Counted from the stretch's first letter, positions 1 through 5,850 are shown. The stretch is DNA of 7,011 bases from JAFMKE01 sp047621945 (GCA_047621945.1 JBLHMK010000123.1:1-7011), one strand, 5' to 3'. A program made the numbers and translations. The notes: generated by a model from the letters alone, not told the origin.

Positions 1-677
1 CTGTAATCTTGAATACTTCCTTGTGCATTGGGGTATTGAACCAAAGCACCAAAAAATTCTTCAGACCATTGTACATGTCTATAGTCGTCAACTACCAATT
101 CTATATCTAGTGGAAGTGCTCTAGTTTTTAAGACATCAATAATTTGAGGGAAACAATGTTGATCCACAAAAAACTTCTTGCCTATTTTATCTTTCTTATT
201 ATAAGTGTGATAGAACATTGACATGGCCTCAGCAGCTGCCGTAGCATCATCTAATAAAGAAGCATTGGCAATTGGTAGTCCGGTTAAGTCAGAAACCATG
301 GTTTGGAAATTTAATAAGGCTTCTAATCGTCCTTGAGCAATTTCTGCCTGATAGGGAGTGTATTGAGTATACCATCCTGGATTCTCAAAAATATTTCTTC
401 GTATAACCGCCGGTGTTATCGTATTGTAATACCCCATCCCTATATGAGAAGTGAAAACTTGATTTAAAGAAGCAAGTTTCTTAATCTCTTTCAGATAGTC
501 ATGTTCAGTTAGTGCAGGAGATAGACTCAAGCCACTAGTCCGAATACTACTAGGGACTGTTTTATTGATTAACTCATCAATACTTGACTCGCCAATCACC
601 TTCAACATGTCCTCTTCACTTTGTTTATCAACTCCTATATGACGGTATGCAAATGAATTAAGATTAAAACGACCCAT
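1..677 (-). CDS. gcvP: Glycine dehydrogenase (decarboxylating), P protein of the glycine cleavage system, N-terminal part
   Basis: P protein is the PLP-dependent subunit that decarboxylates glycine and passes the aminomethyl group to the lipoyl H protein, in the cytoplasm. I translated 225 codons by eye from an ATG at 677-675. The start MGRFNLNSFAYRHIG matches the family's N-terminal F..RHIG signature. Further in come the family blocks YYNTITPAVIRRNI, YTPYQAEIAQGRLEALL and LTGLPIANASLLDDATAAAE, and the last complete codons read NAQGSIQDY. The usual protein is about 950 residues, so only the first quarter is present and the PLP lysine lies beyond the left edge. The frame is open to position 3 without a stop. 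It is divergent from the gene at 822, with a perfect -7 element just upstream. The identification is firm from the motifs. Nothing is known from this window about the H and T protein genes. Confidence 0.96.
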   Translation of the reverse strand, partial: MGRFNLNSFAYRHIGVDKQSEEDMLKVIGESSIDELINKTVPSSIRTSGLSLSPALTEHDYLKEIKKLASLNQVFTSHIGMGYYNTITPAVIRRNIFENPGWYTQYTPYQAEIAQGRLEALLNFQTMVSDLTGLPIANASLLDDATAAAEAMSMFYHTYNKKDKIGKKFFVDQHCFPQIIDVLKTRALPLDIELVVDDYRHVQWSEEFFGALVQYPNAQGSIQDY

Positions 678-692
678 GGATAAAATTTTGAA

Positions 693-700
693 CAAAGTTA
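693..700 (-). promoter_or_regulatory. Promoter -7 element of gcvP
   Basis: On the minus strand, positions 700 to 693 read TAACTTTG, a perfect match to the Bacteroidetes -7 consensus TAnnTTTG. It lies 15 bases before the gcvP ATG, which predicts a short leader of about 10 bases. No clear TTG -33 element is seen at the expected distance of about 20 bases, so the upstream half is weak. Confidence 0.6.
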
Positions 701-722
701 AGCTTAGTGAGACTATTTTTAC

Positions 723-735
723 AGTGAAATTCACT
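723..735. repeat. 13-bp palindrome in the divergent gcvP/822 intergenic region
   Basis: AGTGAA-A-TTCACT is a perfect inverted repeat with 6-base arms and a single centre base. It is centred about 40 bases upstream of the predicted gcvP start of transcription, so it could be an operator or activator site. Arms this short can easily arise by chance in AT-rich DNA, so the regulatory reading is only a suggestion. Confidence 0.3.
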
Positions 736-804
736 AGGTTCTCCACTTAAAATTGTATTATGTGAATAACTGTTAATGCAACCGAAAATTTGAACAAATT
801 GTTT

Positions 805-812
805 TAATTTCG
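805..812 (+). promoter_or_regulatory. Possible -7 element for the gene at 822
   Basis: TAATTTCG matches TAnnTTTG at all but one defined position and lies 9 bases before the ATG, which would give an almost leaderless transcript. The nearest upstream TTTG (789-792) is only 12 bases away, too close for a normal -33 element. Support is therefore weak. Confidence 0.3.
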
Positions 813-821
813 CTTAATATT

Positions 822-1460
822 ATGATGATAAATAGAATAGTCCTTTCGTTTTTGCTTGCCCTCAGCATGTTTGTTTTTGTTAATGCACAAGAAGCGGATA
901 AAAAGATTATTCAGTTTTCAGGTTACGTGCTTACTCCTGATACTTTAATGGGAATACCTTTCGTAACTATTCAAGTGAACAATAGTTCAAGAGGAACCAT
1001 TACTAATCAAGAAGGATTCTTTTCCTTTGCAGCGGGTGAAGGTGACACTATCCACTTTAGCAGTATTGGTTTTGAGGAAAGCTTTTACTACATCCCTACA
1101 AATTTGCAAACAAATAAGTACTCGATTGTGAAGTTGCTTTCAGCGGACACCTACTATATTGATACGGTAACCATATACCCTTGGCCTACAAAGGAAATGT
1201 TCAAACAGGCATTTTTATCCTTAGAAATGGAAGAAAATGACGTAGATCGCGCCTTGAAGAATCTGGAGCGAGAATACTTGAAAGAGATGGGCGAGAACAT
1301 GGCTATGGATGCTAATGAAAACGCAAATTATTATCTTAGATCTGAGGCTAAGAAATACTATTATGCAGGACAAGCTCCACCTCAAAACATATTCAATGTG
1401 TTTGCTTGGGCACAATTTATTGAAGCATGGAAAAGAGGTGATTTTAAGCGTAGGAAGTAG
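822..1460 (+). CDS. Exported carboxypeptidase-regulatory-like domain protein
   Basis: The 212-residue protein starts with a signal peptide (residues 1-22, hydrophobic run then VNAQ), so it is exported to the periplasm or envelope. Residues about 32-112 look like a CarboxypepD_reg-like (transthyretin-fold) beta-sandwich: SGYVLTPDTLMGIPFVTIQV, then GTITNQEGFFSF, then DTIHFSSIGFEE. This repeats the familiar order 'variant of a stored form, made specific, with G-x-F, then S-x-G-F'. After it comes a conserved-looking stretch with TVTIYPWPTKEMFKQAF (115-131), a charged helical region, and an aromatic end with FAWAQFIEAW. Two ATG codons in tandem (822 and 825) are both usable. Such domains usually sit in surface or TonB-linked proteins, but this one is alone, so its function is unknown. 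It lies 67 bases before the TPR gene, which has its own promoter, so joint transcription is possible but not required. Confidence 0.85.
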   Translation: MMINRIVLSFLLALSMFVFVNAQEADKKIIQFSGYVLTPDTLMGIPFVTIQVNNSSRGTITNQEGFFSFAAGEGDTIHFSSIGFEESFYYIPTNLQTNKYSIVKLLSADTYYIDTVTIYPWPTKEMFKQAFLSLEMEENDVDRALKNLEREYLKEMGENMAMDANENANYYLRSEAKKYYYAGQAPPQNIFNVFAWAQFIEAWKRGDFKRRK

Positions 1461-1479
1461 TTGATGGCGAAGCGGAAAA

Positions 1480-1511
1480 TTGATATTTATTCAGTTTTTT
1501 TCTTATCTTTA
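1480..1511 (+). promoter_or_regulatory. Promoter of the TPR / MORN-TonB-C operon
   Basis: A TTG at 1480-1482 is followed after 21 bases by TATCTTTA at 1504-1511, which matches TAnnTTTG except for the last base. This is the normal Bacteroidetes -33/-7 arrangement. The -7 element ends 16 bases before the ATG at 1528, giving a leader of about 10 bases and no Shine-Dalgarno site. It is the best two-part promoter in the window. Confidence 0.6.
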
Positions 1512-1527
1512 ACAAAACCCACATTAT

Positions 1528-2190
1528 ATGAAGTATTTAATTTTAGTGCTTTTACTGCCCTTTTCACATATACTTACGGCACAAAACACAGTTCAAGAAG
1601 ACATAGATAAATTAAAAACTTTTGTAGAAGCAGAGGACTATCGATCAGCCATGTTACTTGGGGATAAGTTGATAGGCGAAGGCATCAAAGAAGGCTATGA
1701 AAATCAGGCAGGTGACGTTTACCTTTACAGAGGTATTGCCAAATTTGAATTTGAAATATTTGATGACGCGATCGTTGATTTTAAGCAAGCAATTGCTTTC
1801 AATAAAAACTTGACAAAATCGTATTTATATATTGCTGAAATCTATTATGATTTAAGTCGCTATTCATCGGCCCTTGAAAATATCATTTATTATATGAACA
1901 ACCATCCGAATGATGTTCATGGTTTGGCAGTAAAGAGCAAATGTCTTTTAGAACTTGGTGAGCCAATGGCCGCTAAAATAATTATCCAAAAAGCAATAGC
2001 ATTAGTCTCATCCGAACCAGAACTTTACTATGTCCGCTCTGCTATTAATAGTGCGCTTGGAGAAGATGAAAAGGCTTGTAATGATGCTCAAATTGCAGTT
2101 CGCTTTGGTTATGAATTAGCCAATAATTTGGTGATATCTTTTTGTGAAAGTGAAGATGAGGAAGAAGAAATTGAAGAAGCGAAGAAATAA
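1528..2190 (+). CDS. Exported tetratricopeptide-repeat protein
   Basis: The 220-residue product has a signal peptide (residues 1 to about 18, LILVLLLPFSHILTAQ), so it works in the periplasm. The rest is alpha-helical with TPR-type units. The clearest is about residues 67-99 (VYLYRGIAKFEFEIFDDAIVDFKQAI, aligned with the A.......G....A...F..A pattern), followed by a second at about 101-134 and weaker ones to about 190. TPR proteins are scaffolds that bind other proteins; no catalytic residues are seen. Near the end Cys184 and Cys206 flank a helix (KACNDAQIAV to VISFC), a pattern common in Bacteroidetes TPR proteins and likely to form a disulfide. The chain then ends in a highly acidic tail (EDEEEEIEEAKK). 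Only 6 bases separate its stop from the next ATG, so the two are almost surely one operon. The partner it binds cannot be told. Confidence 0.85.
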   Translation: MKYLILVLLLPFSHILTAQNTVQEDIDKLKTFVEAEDYRSAMLLGDKLIGEGIKEGYENQAGDVYLYRGIAKFEFEIFDDAIVDFKQAIAFNKNLTKSYLYIAEIYYDLSRYSSALENIIYYMNNHPNDVHGLAVKSKCLLELGEPMAAKIIIQKAIALVSSEPELYYVRSAINSALGEDEKACNDAQIAVRFGYELANNLVISFCESEDEEEEIEEAKK

Positions 2191-2196
2191 ATCTTC

Positions 2197-2991
2197 ATGA
2201 GTAAAAGAGTCTTTTTATCGATTTTAATCCTCATTCCTATTGTATTATTCTCTCAGAATAAAAAGTACATGGCTTTCAATGAGGACTGGCAAATATCAAC
2301 GAGCCCAGAGCAAACCCATTATACTTGTAATTGTTATGTCAATGAAGCTGGTAAGTTTATTGGTAAATTTAGATGCTATCAACTTGAGTCAGATGTTCTA
2401 GTGAAAGAGTATTCTTTTGAAAATGACGTTTTACACGGTGAGGTTAAGGAATATTTTGAAAATGGGCAATTGAAATTGGATGCTGAATATGCTGAGGGCC
2501 TGCCTATAAATGAATGGAAAGAATATGCTGAGCAAGGCAGGCTTGTTTTGCATCGCACATTCAATGAGAAGAGCCAACTCGTTCAAGACTACTTCCAAGA
2601 AACTACCCCTTATAACAATGCAATGGCATTTAGTCACAAAAAAGAAGAACCCCCAATTTATACAACAGATTGTATACGGGTAAAAATTGAAAGCCAAAAA
2701 TATGCTTGCAGTGAGGAAGCTGTAAGTCAATATTTAAACAATCCACCAACCCCTGAAATTCTTAAGAGAGACCCGAAATATGCGGGTAAAGAATTCGAGT
2801 GTTTACTACTTTATACAATTAGCGATAAAGGAATTGTTACCACTGCGGAAGTGTTTAAATCTACCGGTGATGACTTTTTGGACTTATTGGCTCAAGCGCA
2901 TATTTTAAACATGGTTCCCTTTGAGTCTGCCAAACAATATGGATTACCTATTCCATATACGCAAGATGCTCAAATCATTTTCCAATTCTAA
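2197..2991 (+). CDS. Exported MORN-repeat protein with TonB-C-like C-terminal domain
   Basis: The 264-residue protein begins with a signal peptide (residues 1 to about 19, ending LFSQ). Residues about 66-125 hold MORN_2-type repeats (VLHGEVKEYFENGQLKLDAEY, then LPINEWKEYAEQGRLVLHRTF), each with the G...Y...G.L pattern. Residues about 200-264 resemble the TonB C-terminal fold: LLYTISDKGIVTTAEVFKS, then a helix, then MVPFESAKQYGLPIPY and a final beta strand ending in IIFQF. There is no N-terminal anchor segment besides the signal peptide and no proline-rich linker, so it is not a classic TonB energy transducer. It is more likely a periplasmic or outer-membrane-associated binding protein. Six cysteines (44, 46, 60, 159, 171, 202) could form disulfides. 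It follows the TPR gene by 6 bases, which suggests the two products act together. The exact role is unknown. Confidence 0.82.
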   Translation: MSKRVFLSILILIPIVLFSQNKKYMAFNEDWQISTSPEQTHYTCNCYVNEAGKFIGKFRCYQLESDVLVKEYSFENDVLHGEVKEYFENGQLKLDAEYAEGLPINEWKEYAEQGRLVLHRTFNEKSQLVQDYFQETTPYNNAMAFSHKKEEPPIYTTDCIRVKIESQKYACSEEAVSQYLNNPPTPEILKRDPKYAGKEFECLLLYTISDKGIVTTAEVFKSTGDDFLDLLAQAHILNMVPFESAKQYGLPIPYTQDAQIIFQF

Positions 2992-3008
2992 GAATAGAAT
3001 CTTCAATC

Positions 3009-3043
3009 ATTTCGAAATAATCGGAAATATTGAATTATTTTTG
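3009..3043 (+). promoter_or_regulatory. Promoter of the carboxy(nor)spermidine dehydrogenase-like gene
   Basis: TATTTTTG at 3036-3043 is a perfect TAnnTTTG -7 element. About 21 bases upstream sits TTTCG (3010-3014) instead of the usual TTTG. It is inside a 10-base palindrome ATTTCGAAAT (3009-3018). The -7 element ends 30 bases before the ATG, and the leader is A-rich without a Shine-Dalgarno site. The -7 part is convincing and the -33 part is weak. Confidence 0.55.
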
Positions 3044-3073
3044 CGTTTTTAAACAGAAGAAAGAAAAGTATTA

Positions 3074-4291
3074 ATGAGTAGACTAATGATTATTGGTGCA
3101 GGCGGAGTGGGCACTGTTGTAGCATTTAAATGTGCTGAAGTAAAAGAAGTGTTCTCGGAAATTATGTTGGCTAGTAGGACCAAGTCTAAATGCGATATAA
3201 TTGCAGCCGATGTAGCTAAGAAGTACCCTGAAAGAACAAAGATTCAAACGGCAAAAGTAGATGCAGATAATGTCCCAGAATTAGTTGATTTAATTCATTC
3301 ATTTCAACCATCAATGGTGATAAACGTAGCCTTACCATATCAAGATTTAACGATTATGGATGCGTGTTTGGAAACTGGAGTGCATTATCTAGATACGGCT
3401 AATTATGAACCCAAGGATGTTGCTAAGTTTGAATACAAATGGCAATGGGCGTATCAAGAAAAATTTAAAAAGGCTGGTTTAATGGCTTTGCTAGGCTGTG
3501 GATTTGATCCAGGTCAAACACAAATATTTACTGCTCATGCGGCGAAACACCACTTTGATGAAATCCATTATTTGGACATCGTAGATTGTAATGGTGGTGA
3601 TCATGGAAAGGCATTTGCAACCAATTTTAATCCTGAGATAAATATTAGAGAAATCACATCAGTAGGTAAGTATTGGGAGAATGGAGAATGGCATGAAATT
3701 GAAGCCATGAGTATTCATCAGCCTATTGAATACCATAACATCGGTGAAAGAGAAAGCTATTTGCTTTATCATGAAGAATTGGAAAGCTTGGTGAAAAATT
3801 TTCCAAGCCTAAAGCGTGCTCGTTTTTGGATGACCTTTGGACAAGAATACCTAACTCATCTTAGAGTAATGGAAAATATTGGGATTACAGGTATTAAGCC
3901 TGTGGAGTTTAAAGGACAACAAATAATTCCTTTAGAGTTCCTTAAAGCGATCTTGCCAGAGCCTGGTTCTTTAGGAGAAAACTATATAGGGGAAACCTCT
4001 ATTGGTTGCTACATTAAAGGGCTTAAAGATGGAAAAGAACGTAAGTATTTTATTCGTAACAATTGTAAACATCAAGATGCATATAATGATACCTTGAGCC
4101 AAGGAGTTAGTTATACAACGGGAGTGCCGGCAATGCTTGGAGCAAAGTTAATGATGACAGGGGAATGGATGCAAGCAGGGGTGTACAACGTGGAAGAAAT
4201 GAACCCTGATCCTTTTATGAAGCAAGTAGGTGGCTATGGCTTGCCGTGGAATGAAGTTGTTGATGTGGAAGTTCCTTTTAGCGATTATTAG
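3074..4291 (+). CDS. Saccharopine dehydrogenase family protein, probable carboxynorspermidine/carboxyspermidine dehydrogenase
   Basis: This family condenses aspartate semialdehyde with putrescine or diaminopropane and reduces the imine with NADPH, giving carboxyspermidine or carboxynorspermidine on the alternative bacterial polyamine route. It acts in the cytoplasm. The 405-residue length matches that enzyme (about 400). The N-terminal Rossmann fold shows a GxGGVG nucleotide loop at residues 8-13 (IIGAGGVGTVVAFKC) followed by the ASRTKSKCD block (33-41). Family blocks INVALPYQDLTIMDACLETG (83-102) and LGCGFDPGQTQ (140-150) follow, and a long C-terminal part holds the substrate domain. True saccharopine dehydrogenase (lysine pathway) is a related alternative, less likely because of these blocks. 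The carboxy(nor)spermidine decarboxylase gene (nspC) that completes the route is not in this window. The gene is monocistronic: its own promoter lies upstream and a strong terminator follows. Confidence 0.85.
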   Translation: MSRLMIIGAGGVGTVVAFKCAEVKEVFSEIMLASRTKSKCDIIAADVAKKYPERTKIQTAKVDADNVPELVDLIHSFQPSMVINVALPYQDLTIMDACLETGVHYLDTANYEPKDVAKFEYKWQWAYQEKFKKAGLMALLGCGFDPGQTQIFTAHAAKHHFDEIHYLDIVDCNGGDHGKAFATNFNPEINIREITSVGKYWENGEWHEIEAMSIHQPIEYHNIGERESYLLYHEELESLVKNFPSLKRARFWMTFGQEYLTHLRVMENIGITGIKPVEFKGQQIIPLEFLKAILPEPGSLGENYIGETSIGCYIKGLKDGKERKYFIRNNCKHQDAYNDTLSQGVSYTTGVPAMLGAKLMMTGEWMQAGVYNVEEMNPDPFMKQVGGYGLPWNEVVDVEVPFSDY

Positions 4292-4304
4292 TACTAAAAA
4301 CGTG

Positions 4305-4353
4305 CTATAAATAAAAAACCATCTTGTTATAAAAGATGGTTTTTTATTTATAG
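4305..4353. terminator. Bidirectional intrinsic terminator, perfect 21-bp stem
   Basis: Positions 4305-4325 and 4333-4353 are perfect reverse complements of 21 bases around a 7-base loop (4326-4332, GTTATAA). The stem has an AT-rich base, a six-A/six-T run, and a GC-containing tip (CCATCTT/AAGATGG). Read on either strand, the tip is followed by a run of six T, so it can end transcription in both directions. It lies between the convergent genes ending at 4291 (plus) and 4380 (minus), 13 and 26 bases from their stops. Confidence 0.9.
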
Positions 4354-4379
4354 TATTCAACAATTATGATGTTTAGGTA

Positions 4380-4841
4380 TTAAGCACCAATTGCTCGCTT
4401 CATACTCATGATATACCCTAAATGAAGAGCCTCATGGATGTTATTGAACTGGATAGCTTCTTCTATAGAATGAATTTCATAACCGTATGAAGTGGGGTAG
4501 GTCGTATATTGACTAAATTTTTCTTCGAAATAGTCGCGTTCTAACTCTTGTGCTAGACCAAGTAACAGCTTTTTACAATCGGCCCATTCTCCTGCACTTA
4601 AACTTGATTCTGCTCGAGTGCCTTTTCTAAAACGCTCCACAAAACTATCCTCAACTAGCATTTCACGACCACTCAATTTGTAGGTTAACAATTGTTGAGT
4701 GACAATAATATGAGCAGTGTTCCAGGCAATAGAGTTATTAAATCCTGTAGGAATCAGATTCACTTGTTCTAAATCTAAAGACTCTAAAGATTTGACTAAA
4801 AGTGTTCTCGTAGCTTGATGTAGATCAATAGTAGCTTCCAC
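4380..4841 (-). CDS. DinB family protein
   Basis: The 153-residue protein is a four-helix bundle of the DinB/YfiT type, which typically binds a metal through three histidines. All three are visible: His44 (AWNTAHII), then His136 and His140 in NNIHEALHLGYI. The leading block NLIPTGFNNSIAWNTAH (28-44) is typical of the family. Members include thiol-dependent transferases and many damage-induced proteins of unknown role, so the substrate cannot be named. The start is GTG at 4841-4839: an in-frame TAA lies at 4856-4854, no other standard start lies between, and the next Met is residue 61. The GTG overlaps the stop of the upstream gene by one base (TAGTG), so translation is probably coupled. A weak AAAGGA lies just upstream at 4850-4845. 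Transcription ends at the shared hairpin. Confidence 0.88.
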   Translation of the reverse strand: MEATIDLHQATRTLLVKSLESLDLEQVNLIPTGFNNSIAWNTAHIIVTQQLLTYKLSGREMLVEDSFVERFRKGTRAESSLSAGEWADCKKLLLGLAQELERDYFEEKFSQYTTYPTSYGYEIHSIEEAIQFNNIHEALHLGYIMSMKRAIGA

Positions 4842-5059
4842 TATTCCTTTGGTTTATCTTCAATACTGCACGTGTTTATTCCAAACAAGGTATATAAAGG
4901 GCTGAAATTTAAAAATGAAGTAATTAGTAAGATAACGGCAACTCCCAATAGGACATATCCGAAAATGCCTGAAATTATATTGAAATAGCTTAACAATGCT
5001 ATTACTAAAACTGCAACTGATCGTATCAATTTATCAGCTTTTCCCATATTTTTTTTCAT
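4841..5059 (-). CDS. DUF2892 small membrane protein
   Basis: The 72-residue product starts MKKNMGKADKLIRSVAV, the typical opening of Bacteroidetes DUF2892 (YgaP-like transmembrane domain) proteins, and continues with two hydrophobic helices (about residues 12-30 and 32-50). It ends with the family's FSPLYTLFGINTC block, including Cys64. It therefore sits in the inner membrane as a helical hairpin. Its function is unknown; in some bacteria this domain is fused to a rhodanese, but no rhodanese is present here. I chose the ATG at 5059-5057 rather than an upstream in-frame ATG at 5164-5162, because the extra 35 residues have no family match and would run into the glycosyltransferase gene. Another ATG at 5047-5045 (Met5) is also possible. 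Its stop overlaps the DinB start, so the two form an operon. Confidence 0.85.
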   Translation of the reverse strand: MKKNMGKADKLIRSVAVLVIALLSYFNIISGIFGYVLLGVAVILLITSFLNFSPLYTLFGINTCSIEDKPKE

Positions 5060-5082
5060 GGTAACCAAGGTTTTGTGAAAAA

Positions 5083-5090
5083 TAAAGATA
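5083..5090 (-). promoter_or_regulatory. Possible -7 element for the DUF2892/DinB operon
   Basis: Minus-strand positions 5090 to 5083 read TATCTTTA, matching TAnnTTTG except the last base, 23 bases before the ATG. No TTG is found about 20 bases further upstream. The palindrome at 5090-5106 abuts this element. It overlaps the T-rich run that could belong to a terminator, so the two readings compete. Confidence 0.4.
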
Positions 5091-5106
5091 AGCAAAGTCT
5101 TTGCTT
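5090..5106. repeat. 17-bp perfect palindrome between glycosyltransferase and DUF2892 genes
   Basis: AAGCAAAG-T-CTTTGCTT is a perfect inverted repeat with 8-base arms and one centre base. On the minus strand it lies 33 bases past the glycosyltransferase stop (5140) and is followed by ATCTTTATTTTT. As RNA it would fold as a 7-bp stem with a 3-base loop and a U-rich tail, which is a weak terminator. Alternatively it is an operator overlapping the DUF2892 promoter. The sequence does not decide between them. Confidence 0.55.
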
Positions 5107-5139
5107 GAACGCTGAATAAATATCCACATGGGGGATATA

Positions 5140-5850
5140 CTATTTCTCTTTTCTTAACCGCCAAACGCCTAAAACAGCTTCTCGTATTATATTATTACTC
5201 ATTTTACTCTCGCCTAATACTCGGTCAGTAAAGATGATCGGAACTTCTTTAATTGAAAATCCTTTTAATTTGGCTTTATGCTTCATTTCAATTTGAAAAG
5301 CATAACCAATAAATTTAATATTGTCTAAATCAATAGTTTTTAGCACTTCTGCTTTGTAGCATACAAAACCCGCAGTGCTATCTTTCACACCAGTTCCTAA
5401 TATAAATTCAACATAATAAGATGCGAATTTAGAAAGGAAAACACGAAATAGCGGCCAATTATTAAATCCTCCTTCGCTAACATAACGACTTCCTATAGAT
5501 ACATCGAAATTATCAACGGCACATGCCTTATGTAGTTTTAATAGATCTTGAGGGTTATGAGAAAAATCGCAATCCATTTCAAAAATGAAAGCATACCCTT
5601 TTTCTAAAGCGAATTTGAATCCTGCGATGTACGCGGTTCCTAGCCCCAACTTACCCTTACGTTCAAGCAGATGTAGTTTGCTAGGATATTTACTTTGAAG
5701 TTCTTTTACCTTCAGAGCGGTTTGATCTGGTGAGTTATCATCAACAATCAATACATCAAAACCTAGTTCCAAGGCAAACACCGTGTGAACCATCTTTTCG
5801 ATATTCTCAAGCTCATTATAAGTCGGTATGATTACTAGGTTCGGACTCAC
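5140..5850 (-). CDS. Polyprenol-phosphate mannosyltransferase-like family 2 glycosyltransferase (Dpm1-like)
   Basis: GT2 enzymes of this type transfer a sugar, often mannose from GDP-mannose, to a polyprenyl phosphate at the cytoplasmic face of the membrane. The 236-residue protein has the fold's first block NLVIIPTYNELENI (4-17), the nucleotide-binding DDNSPD (37-42), the metal site MDCDFSHNP with Asp93 and Asp95, GSRYV (120-124), DSTAGFVCYK (157-166) and FTDRVLGESKM (207-217). This set and length match Dpm1-like proteins without the C-terminal membrane segments. The sugar and acceptor cannot be proved from sequence. The start is GTG at 5850-5848: an in-frame TAA at 5868-5866 leaves no other standard start. 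The GTG overlaps the exonuclease stop by 4 bases (GTGA), so the two are coupled in one operon even though their roles look unrelated. Confidence 0.88.
   Translation of the reverse strand: MSPNLVIIPTYNELENIEKMVHTVFALELGFDVLIVDDNSPDQTALKVKELQSKYPSKLHLLERKGKLGLGTAYIAGFKFALEKGYAFIFEMDCDFSHNPQDLLKLHKACAVDNFDVSIGSRYVSEGGFNNWPLFRVFLSKFASYYVEFILGTGVKDSTAGFVCYKAEVLKTIDLDNIKFIGYAFQIEMKHKAKLKGFSIKEVPIIFTDRVLGESKMSNNIIREAVLGVWRLRKEK

Noticed and set aside
1221..1415. Open frame of 64 codons on the minus strand
   Set aside because: It is antisense to the exported protein gene at 822-1460, with a shadow-like composition.
2431..2730. Open frame of 99 codons on the minus strand
   Set aside because: It lies fully antisense to the well-supported MORN/TonB-C gene and its translation is Phe/Cys/Ser-rich without a recognisable fold.
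3015..3040. AAATAAT/ATTATTT inverted repeat after the MORN/TonB-C gene as a terminator
   Set aside because: The stem is AT only with a 12-base loop and overlaps the -7 element of the next gene; chance in AT-rich DNA is more likely.
4148..4363. Minus-strand frame of 71 codons
   Set aside because: It runs through the terminator hairpin and antisense to the 3' end of the dehydrogenase gene; no family features.
5060..5164. 35-residue N-terminal extension of the DUF2892 frame from an ATG at 5164
   Set aside because: It would overlap the glycosyltransferase, lacks similarity to the family, and the internal MKKNMG start fits the family's usual length and opening.
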